Below, piece after piece: positions 58,411 through 64,000 of a stretch of 64,000 nucleotides of DNA. A model generated the notes under the pieces. The model saw only the letters and a program-made list of their open reading frames with translations. It searched no databases and was not told the DNA's origin. The stretch spans positions 77,595 to 141,594 of the forward strand of contig DASXHD010000101.1 of the NCBI GenBank assembly GCA_036488725.1, read 5' to 3'. The position numbers and the translations under genes are program-made. Position 1 is the stretch's first letter; every line of letters starts with the position of its first letter. Source of the DNA: DASXHD01 sp036488725 (GTDB lineage: Bacteria; Myxococcota_A; Polyangia; Polyangiales; Polyangiaceae).

Positions 58411-59966
58411 GGCGCCGTGAAGCGGAAGAGGATCGCGCCTTCGCCCTGCGACACGTCGCCGACGACGTGCGCGGGCAGTGGCACGGTCGTGTGGAGCTGA
58501 TCGCCGAGGCGCTTGGCGTCGCCTTCGAGATGAAGCGGCGACACGTTCGTCGTCGTCGGCTTCACGTCGAGCGTCGCGGCTTCTTTCGCGAGGAGGAGCA
58601 CCCAGCGCTTGTCGATCAAAACGACCTTCGCGAAGCCGTTTCCGGCTTTCGTCGCCTTGCCCACCGCGAGCTTCGTCGCGCCCGCGCACTTCTGCGTCGC
58701 GAGCGAGCACTGCGCCGTTTCGCGCGTCGCGTTCGCCGGGAGGACCCCGTACCAAATCTCGTTGCCGGCCGCGTTCCACGCTTCGCCGATGCGTTCGAAG
58801 CGGCGCGCGACGTCTTCCGAAGGGCCCGCGTCGTGCGTCATCGCGGGCAGCTCGCGCGGCGCTTCGGCGAGCACCTCGGGCAAGCCGACCGCGAACGCGA
58901 AGAGCCCTCCGTCGCGCGCGAGCCCGAAGGCGTGCGGCGGGAACGGCCACGCGTCGATCAGCGCATTGCGTCCGCTCAGCGTCGCGATCGATCCCGGGAA
59001 GACGAGCGCAGTCGACGCGGCCCAGTCGTCGGCCGGCGGCATGACGAAACCCGCAGCGGGCTTCGCACGGATCGCGACCTCGAACGGCGCGACCGAAGCC
59101 GTCAGGTCGACGCGATCGAAGATCGGTTTGCCGTTTTGCTCCGCGAGCGTGAAGACCGCGTTCGCTTCTTTCGAACCGACGGCGAAGATGCGCTCCTTTT
59201 GCTCGGGGTTGACGCTCTCGCCCGAAATCGCGCCGATGATTTGCGTCATGCCCATCAAGTACGGAACCGGCGCGAACGCTTGCGGCGAGCAGGTGACGTG
59301 AACGATCTCGCGCTGCGACGCGGGCTGCTCGAGCGGCCCGGCGAGGACATGCTCGAGCGCCGGCAGGCTCGCCTCGGTGCCGAGCGCCGCCGCGATGTCG
59401 AGCGCGACCCACGCCACGTCCGAACGGATCGCGAGCGCTTGATGAGGCGCGAAGAACGCATCGCCCTTTTGCTTCCAGCCCGCCTTGGTCACGAGCTCGC
59501 GCAGCGTCGCCGACAGCCGATGCGGATCGGTCGCCGGAAGAAGCACGCGAAATCCGAAGAGCAGCGGGATGCCGTACATGCGGCGCGCGGTCTCGATTGC
59601 CGTGCCCGGCGCGGTGCGGAGATCGTGGACGAGCGCCGCGGCTTCCGGCGACGGGGTCGCGACGGCGAACGCGACCGGACGCTTCGTGTCGATGCCGAGC
59701 TGACCGAGGTCGCCCGAGAGCGCGCCGTCCGGCAGCTGGAAGTCGTGCTCGATCTCCGCGCGAACGGCGGGAAACGACGACGCGACCTCCGAGATGTCGA
59801 ACGTCGCGACGAACGGTGCGTCGCGCGGAATGCCGAGCGGCGCCGGGGGCGGCGCGGTCGCGATCGACGCGGTGGCGCTCGCCGTCGGAACCTGAGCGGG
59901 CGTGGCGTCGCCGCCGCCGCCGCAAGCCGCGACGAAGACGATCGACAAGAGTGCGGTTCGTTGCAT
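58407..59966 (-). CDS. Putative lipoprotein of unknown function
   Basis: A 519-residue lipoprotein (MQRTALLSIVFVAAC, lipobox VAAC). After an Ala/Pro/Thr linker the sequence is a large globular domain (DAPFVATFDISEVASSFPAV, TRRPVAFAV-like, MPPADDWAASTALVF), perhaps two related halves like those in other myxobacterial hypothetical lipoproteins. It has no known motif. It is coupled to the 57865 gene and lies 18 bp from the divergent FGE-type gene. Confidence 0.8.
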   Translation of the reverse strand: MQRTALLSIVFVAACGGGGDATPAQVPTASATASIATAPPPAPLGIPRDAPFVATFDISEVASSFPAVRAEIEHDFQLPDGALSGDLGQLGIDTKRPVAFAVATPSPEAAALVHDLRTAPGTAIETARRMYGIPLLFGFRVLLPATDPHRLSATLRELVTKAGWKQKGDAFFAPHQALAIRSDVAWVALDIAAALGTEASLPALEHVLAGPLEQPASQREIVHVTCSPQAFAPVPYLMGMTQIIGAISGESVNPEQKERIFAVGSKEANAVFTLAEQNGKPIFDRVDLTASVAPFEVAIRAKPAAGFVMPPADDWAASTALVFPGSIATLSGRNALIDAWPFPPHAFGLARDGGLFAFAVGLPEVLAEAPRELPAMTHDAGPSEDVARRFERIGEAWNAAGNEIWYGVLPANATRETAQCSLATQKCAGATKLAVGKATKAGNGFAKVVLIDKRWVLLLAKEAATLDVKPTTTNVSPLHLEGDAKRLGDQLHTTVPLPAHVVGDVSQGEGAILFRFTAP

Positions 59967-59984
59967 GATGCGCAGCCATATCAG

Positions 59985-60905
59985 ATGACGTTTCGTTTTG
60001 GAGCCATGCTCGTGCTGCTCGTGTCCTGCCAAAAGGACCACGCACCGTCGCATGACGCCGCGCCCGCCGAGCCCGAAGCCGCCGCGCTCGAAGCGTCCGC
60101 CCCGGCGGACGACGCGGGCGTGCTCGACGACGGCGGGCCCGAGGGAATGCTGTTCGTTCCGCCCGGCACTTTCACGATGGGGGCCGATCGCGGCGGCGAA
60201 GAAGACGAGCACCCCGCGCACGACGTGACGCTCGCCGGATTTTGGCTCGACCGAACCCCGGTGACGAACGCGGCCTACGCGAAATGCGTCGACGCCCACG
60301 CGTGCCGTCCGAGCGGCCCGCGCGACGCGCGCTTCGAGCGGCCCGAGCAGCCCGTCGTCAAAGTGAATTGGGACGACGCCAAGGCGTACTGCGCCTGGGC
60401 GGGCAAACGTCTCCCGCGCGAGGCGGAGTACGAGCGCGCGATGCGCGACGACGACGCGCGAAAATACGCGTGGGGCAACGACCCGCCGACGCCCGAGCGC
60501 GCCGCGTTCGGTCGCTCGCTCGACGCGGGCGCGCCCGACGACGTCGGCTCGCACCCCGCGGGCCGCGGGCCGTTCGGTCACGACGATCTCGCGGGCGAGG
60601 TCTGGGAGTGGTGCGCCGACGACTACGATCCGATCGCCTATCGCCGCTCGACCGCCGATCGCGGGATCCCGGGGACCTGCGCGCAAATCATGAAGACCGA
60701 GGACGAGCTCCGCGATCGCGGCGAAGAAGGCTTCACCGGCTCGAATCCGATCCCGCGCGGCTGCGACCGCGTGCTCCGCGGCGGCGGCTTCAACTACGAC
60801 GGCTGGGGCCTCCGCGCGACCAACCGCGTCCATCATCCGGCGCACTACCGCATGCTGATGGCCGGGTTTCGGTGTTCGCGAGACGAGCGGAGCAAGACAA
60901 AATAA
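59985..60905 (+). CDS. FGE/sulfatase-modifying-factor domain lipoprotein
   Basis: A 306-residue lipoprotein (MTFRFGAMLVLLVSC, lipobox LVSC, then an Ala/Glu/Asp linker). The FGE-like domain covers about residues 52-300: MLFVPPGTFTMGADRGGEED, FWLDRTPVTNAAYAKCVD, GKRLPREAEYERAM, YAWGNDPPTPE, GHDDLAGEVWEWCADDYDP and AGFRCSRD. ATG 59985 is taken; ATG 60006 would still give a lipobox. The fold may bind a ligand rather than make formylglycine. A terminator-like hairpin follows. Confidence 0.88.
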   Translation: MTFRFGAMLVLLVSCQKDHAPSHDAAPAEPEAAALEASAPADDAGVLDDGGPEGMLFVPPGTFTMGADRGGEEDEHPAHDVTLAGFWLDRTPVTNAAYAKCVDAHACRPSGPRDARFERPEQPVVKVNWDDAKAYCAWAGKRLPREAEYERAMRDDDARKYAWGNDPPTPERAAFGRSLDAGAPDDVGSHPAGRGPFGHDDLAGEVWEWCADDYDPIAYRRSTADRGIPGTCAQIMKTEDELRDRGEEGFTGSNPIPRGCDRVLRGGGFNYDGWGLRATNRVHHPAHYRMLMAGFRCSRDERSKTK

Positions 60906-60907
60906 AA

Positions 60908-60935
60908 CGGCCGGCGCCCTTTCGAGCACCGGCCG
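60908..60935 (+). terminator. GC-rich hairpin after the FGE lipoprotein gene
   Basis: ACGGCCGGCGC...GCACCGGCCGT: an inverted repeat with an 8-bp core stem (ACGGCCGG/CCGGCCGT) just after the stop codon of the FGE-domain gene. No long T-run follows, but the position between two convergent genes fits termination. Confidence 0.55.
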
Positions 60936-60939
60936 TCCC

Positions 60940-60956
60940 GAATCCCAATGGGATTC
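60940..60956. repeat. 17-bp palindrome, copy 2
   Basis: GAATCCCAATGGGATTC, identical to the copy at 54731-54747. It lies just 3' of the WxxGxW-type gene stop (60960, minus strand) and after the GC hairpin. Here it is intergenic and may add to termination. Confidence 0.6.
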
Positions 60957-60959
60957 AGC

Positions 60960-61415
60960 TCACTCCCAGCGGCCTTCGATCCAGAAATGGCGGCGGCCGC
61001 GCGTCTCCCAGTGCGCCGGGCGCCAGACGGCGCGCGCGCGAATCGGGCGCTCCCACCGGCCCGGAACCCAAACATACGCGCGTGCGCGCGGGTCCCAGCG
61101 GTTGAAGCCGTCGATCCAGACGTAGCCGGCGCCCAGCGTGCGAGGCCGAACCTCGACGCGGACGGGCGGCGGCGGCGGCGGCTCGGTGTCGATGACGACC
61201 TCGGCGTTCGCGTCCGGCGGCGGCGGCGCTTGCACCGTCACCTCGGCGGTCGCGACCGGCGCTGTCGCTTGGACTTCGACGCGCGGCGGCGGCGGCGGAG
61301 GCGGCGCCTCGACCACGACGCTCGCGCGCGGCGCGCGCGGTCCCCGTACGACGAGCTCGCCCCCACAGGCGGTCGCGCCGATCATGATCATGGAAAGTGC
61401 GATGGTTCCTTTCAC
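60960..61415 (-). CDS. Lipoprotein with W/G-rich repeats
   Basis: A 151-residue lipoprotein (VKGTIALSMIMIGATAC, GTG start with GGAGGA seven bases ahead, lipobox ATAC). After the anchor come Pro/Val stretches (EAPPPPPPPRVEVQ and similar) and then a C-terminal block of aromatic repeats: AGYVWIDGFNRWD, YVWVPGRWERP, AVWRPAHWE, HFWIEGRWE. These belong to the WxxGxW/YXWXXGXW type seen in envelope proteins. Its role is likely structural. Confidence 0.82.
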   Translation of the reverse strand: MKGTIALSMIMIGATACGGELVVRGPRAPRASVVVEAPPPPPPPRVEVQATAPVATAEVTVQAPPPPDANAEVVIDTEPPPPPPVRVEVRPRTLGAGYVWIDGFNRWDPRARAYVWVPGRWERPIRARAVWRPAHWETRGRRHFWIEGRWE

Positions 61416-61551
61416 GTGTCTCCTCCTTGGCGTTGCGTAGGACGGAGGATACACACAACTCGTTCGCGAGCGGGCTCGTAAAGTTTTGTGCGCTTGAATG
61501 AATCCCAATCTCGTCCGTCGAAGGGAAGGCCGGGGTCGAGGAGATCGCGTC

Positions 61552-62238
61552 ATGAGAATCGGGTACGCCGTCGCAGTGCCGTTGCTGCTCGTGTCGAGCG
61601 GCGCGTGGGCGCAGCAGGTCGAGGTTCAAGTCGGTGGACCACCGCCGCCGCCGCCGCAAGTGGTCGTCACGACGCCTCCGCCTCCGCCTCCGGCGTACGG
61701 ATACGGCGCGCCGCCGCCGCGCGTGATGTTCGAACGGCCGCCTTTTCCGCGCTTTCGGTGGGGTATCTCGTTCGAGGGCGGACCGTACTTTTTCGGCGAC
61801 GGCACCGGCGGTCTCGGCGCGGTGACCGTGCGCGCGGGCGCGCAGATCAATCGACTCTTCGGCGTCTACGCGCAAGCCGGCGCGTTCGGCGGCGGCGGCG
61901 GCTCGGTGTCGAGAACCGACGCGAGCGTCGAAGTGATCGCGGCGGCATCGCTCGGCGTGCTCGCAGAGCTCGATCTCGGTGACGTCTTCTACGTGGCCTT
62001 GGGCCCGGAGCTCATGGCCGGCGAAGCGGGCGCAGACTCGGCGGGTCCAGGCGGCGCGTCGGTGAGCGAGAGCGCGGGCGCGTTCTTCTCGCTCACGGGA
62101 AGGCTCGGCGTCGTGCTCGGAAAAATTCGTCCGGACCGGCGCAAAGGCTTCCAGCTCGGCGTCGACTTCCACACGATCATCACGCCGGGCGGCGTCGTCC
62201 TCGCGCCGATGCTCTCGCTCGGCGCCGAAGCGTTTTGA
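61552..62238 (+). CDS. Small outer-membrane barrel-like protein
   Basis: A 228-residue exported protein. Signal peptide MRIGYAVAVPLLLVSSGAWAQ; start at 61552 with GAGGAG ahead. A Pro/Val-rich segment follows, then a beta-rich region with short strands (FRWGISFEGGPYFFGDG, VTVRAGAQINRLFGVYAQAG, GDVFYVALGPELMAG) and a final GVVLAPMLSLGAEAF, like outer-membrane barrels of OmpA/W size. Pro-rich blocks mirror those of the divergent WxxGxW lipoprotein gene, and the two may work in the same envelope layer. Confidence 0.75.
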   Translation: MRIGYAVAVPLLLVSSGAWAQQVEVQVGGPPPPPPQVVVTTPPPPPPAYGYGAPPPRVMFERPPFPRFRWGISFEGGPYFFGDGTGGLGAVTVRAGAQINRLFGVYAQAGAFGGGGGSVSRTDASVEVIAAASLGVLAELDLGDVFYVALGPELMAGEAGADSAGPGGASVSESAGAFFSLTGRLGVVLGKIRPDRRKGFQLGVDFHTIITPGGVVLAPMLSLGAEAF

Positions 62239-62241
62239 TCA

Positions 62242-63993
62242 TCACACGCGCGCGGTGATGCGTAGCGCGCAGTGCGTCTTCGGTTTTTCGCCGAGCATTT
62301 CCGACAGCACCTCCTCCGGAAGCGGAAACCATCGCAGGGCTTCCGCGTCCGCGGGGAGGGGGGCGTCGCCGAGCGGCGCGGCGCTCGCGCGCAAGGAGCG
62401 CTCGGCCTCTTCGACGATGCGCGCGGCTTCCTCGAGATAACCGGCGAGCGCCCACTCGGGCTCGGTCGCGTGCTGCGCGCGGTATTCGAGCTTGCCCGCG
62501 CGATACGAGAGATCCGAAAGACGCATCGCCGGCGCCGGACGCGCCTTGCGCGGCTTCCACTGCCCCGTCGCCAGATCGAATCGATAGAGCGGCAAGAGCT
62601 TGTAGCCGTGATCGGCCACGAACAAGACCGCGTCGAGAACGAACTGAAAAACCGGCTCCGAAATGAAATAGTTGAAGTTTACACGTACCCATCCGGGCTT
62701 CACGCCCTCCATGCCCGCGAGGATCGCGCACTCGAATCGATTCGAGGTCGTCGCGTCGATGCCGAGCAAGCGGTGGCCGTACGGACCGGCGCACGAGCAG
62801 CCGCCGCGCGCTTGGATGCCGAACAAATCGTTGAGCAGCGCGACGACGAAGCTGTGATGGAGCGCGCCCTCGGCGTGGCGAATCACGAACGAGACGATCG
62901 AGAGGCGCCAAGCTTTCTTGTTTCCGAGGATGCGGACGTTCGGGTTCTTGCTCCACGCGTCGACCGCGCGCTGGATGAACGACTCCTCGCGCGCGCGAAT
63001 CGTATCGGCGCCGACCGCTTCTTTGAGCTGGAAGACGAGGCCCGCGCGGATCGACTCGATGATCGCCGGCGTGCCGCCCTCTTCGCGATGCACGGGGTCG
63101 GCGATGTAGTCGTGATGATCCGACGTGACGTACGCGACCGTTCCGCCGCCGGGCAGCGACGGCACGCGGTTCTTGAGGAGGTTGCGCTTCACGACGAGGA
63201 CGCCGGGCGTGCCCGGGCCGCCGATGAACTTGTGCGGCGAAATGAAGATCGCGTCTTTGTACGCGAGCGGTCCGCCGCGCTTCGGCTGCATCTCGATTTG
63301 CACGTACGGCGCCGCGGCGGCGAAATCCCAAAATGAGAGCGCGCCGTGCTCGTGGAGGAGCGTCGAGATCGCGATCGTGTCGGAGCCGATGCCGGTCACG
63401 TTGGAAGCGGCGGAAAACGAGCCGATTTTGAGCGCGCGATCCTTGTATTCTACAAGTGCGCGCCGGAGCGCGCCGAGGTCGATGCGGCCGTCGGTGTCCT
63501 CGTCGATGACGACGACGTCGGCGATCGACTCGCGCCACGGGAGCTCGTTCGAGTGATGCTCGTACGGTCCGATGAAGACGACGGGCCGCTCGCTCTCGGG
63601 AATTTGCTCCTCGAGCCCGTAGCGCGTCGCGAGCTCGGCCGGAAGGCGCAGGTTCAAGACGTCGATGAGCTTGCCGATCGCGCTCGTCGCGCCCGAGCCG
63701 CAAAAGATGACGCAGTCGTCCTCCCTGCCGCCGACGGCATCGCGAATGATCTGGCGCGCGTCCTCGCGGAAGCGCGTCGTCTGCATGCCGGTCTGCGACG
63801 TCTCGGTGTGCGTGTTCGCGTAGAGCGGCATCACCTCGTTGCGGATGAAGTCTTCGATGAAGGAGAGCGACCGGCCCGACGCGGTGTAGTCGGCGTAGGT
63901 CACGCGGCGCGGGCCGAAGCTGCACGGCAGCACGCGCTCGTCGCCGATGATCGAGCTGCGAATGGTCTCGATCAGGCGCTCCTTGGAATCCAC
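62242..63993 (-). CDS. Class V aminotransferase (cysteine desulfurase-like), 5' end uncertain
   Basis: A PLP enzyme of about 583 residues, longer than ordinary SufS/NifS (about 400). Signs of class V: TASGRSLSFIEDF, ANTHTETSQTG, FCGSGATSAI, FDAAAAPYVQIEM-like (actual WDFAAAAPYVQ), the PLP-Lys motif SPHKFIGGPGTPG, and a Cys region RGGCSCAGPYGH. About 110 extra residues at the C-terminus are not part of the core. It could be a desulfurase or a related lyase acting on an unknown substrate. The start is taken as GTG 63993, but the frame is open to the window edge at 64000, so the true N-terminus may lie outside. Confidence 0.88.
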   Translation of the reverse strand: MDSKERLIETIRSSIIGDERVLPCSFGPRRVTYADYTASGRSLSFIEDFIRNEVMPLYANTHTETSQTGMQTTRFREDARQIIRDAVGGREDDCVIFCGSGATSAIGKLIDVLNLRLPAELATRYGLEEQIPESERPVVFIGPYEHHSNELPWRESIADVVVIDEDTDGRIDLGALRRALVEYKDRALKIGSFSAASNVTGIGSDTIAISTLLHEHGALSFWDFAAAAPYVQIEMQPKRGGPLAYKDAIFISPHKFIGGPGTPGVLVVKRNLLKNRVPSLPGGGTVAYVTSDHHDYIADPVHREEGGTPAIIESIRAGLVFQLKEAVGADTIRAREESFIQRAVDAWSKNPNVRILGNKKAWRLSIVSFVIRHAEGALHHSFVVALLNDLFGIQARGGCSCAGPYGHRLLGIDATTSNRFECAILAGMEGVKPGWVRVNFNYFISEPVFQFVLDAVLFVADHGYKLLPLYRFDLATGQWKPRKARPAPAMRLSDLSYRAGKLEYRAQHATEPEWALAGYLEEAARIVEEAERSLRASAAPLGDAPLPADAEALRWFPLPEEVLSEMLGEKPKTHCALRITARV

Positions 63994-64000
63994 AGCGTCA

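Noticed and set aside
1..64000. tRNA or rRNA genes and mobile elements
   Set aside because: No tRNA-like cloverleaf, rRNA core sequence, transposase or integrase was seen; no attachment site is evident.

Overview
The window is very GC-rich and almost gap-free. Its gene content points to a myxobacterium-like member of the former Deltaproteobacteria (Polyangia/Myxococcota). The clues are many lipoproteins with Asp/Ser/Ala/Gly-rich linkers after the lipobox, Hanks-type Ser/Thr kinases (one fused to a formylglycine-generating-enzyme-like domain, one with HRDVSPHN in the catalytic loop), three proteins with FGE/sulfatase-modifying-factor domains, a bacterial mevalonate pathway with a type 2 IPP isomerase, and hopanoid synthesis. 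The assignment is inference from gene content only; no rRNA is present. I saw no tRNA, rRNA, CRISPR array, insertion sequence or phage gene. No stretch over 300 bp lacks a gene.

Layout. 1-6200: the end of an RND efflux pump, then small regulator/effector units: an ArsR regulator with an SRPBCC-YCII protein, a compact endonuclease V, a MarR/VOC divergent pair with a palindromic operator, and a winged-helix protein. 6173-9057: a tandem pair of DUF4139 paralogues. 9117-12596: a minus-strand operon of ECF-like sigma factor, zinc-motif putative anti-sigma factor, Nei-type DNA glycosylase and exported beta-propeller lactonase. 12688-18328: lipoproteins, an FGE-domain lipoprotein, GNAT, a macrodomain protein with an altered active site, and an aldo/keto reductase. 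18436-22855: a three-gene envelope operon (membrane protein, outer-membrane protein, lipoprotein) joined by 4-bp overlaps, then a divergent DUF362-CBM9 lipoprotein.

24837-34855 is the metabolic core. It holds IPP isomerase, a short-chain dehydrogenase, one reading frame joining squalene synthase to squalene-hopene cyclase, HpnG, HpnH, a polyprenyl diphosphate synthase, mevalonate kinase and class II HMG-CoA reductase. Together these cover entry into the mevalonate pathway (HMGR, MVK), C5 isomerisation (Fni), chain elongation, head-to-head condensation to squalene, cyclisation to hopene, and addition and trimming of the adenosyl side chain (HpnH, HpnG). HMG-CoA synthase, phosphomevalonate kinase and diphosphomevalonate decarboxylase are not here.

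34862-46884: hypothetical membrane proteins, proline iminopeptidase, GNAT, the kinase-FGE fusion, an MFS exporter, three lipoproteins, a Cys-rich lipoprotein coupled to a second kinase, and a split YeeE/YedE sulfur transporter. 46947-54110: a 1279-residue TPR protein carrying a C39-type cysteine peptidase domain, divergent from a two-domain polyphosphate:AMP phosphotransferase; then a thioesterase, LspA and an SDR. 54099-56268: an SdpR/SdpI-like operon with a lipoprotein hydrolase and a clear operator. 56386-63993: a HAD 5'-nucleotidase, more lipoproteins, an outer-membrane barrel protein and a class V aminotransferase that reaches the window edge. LspA fits with the many lipoproteins encoded around it.
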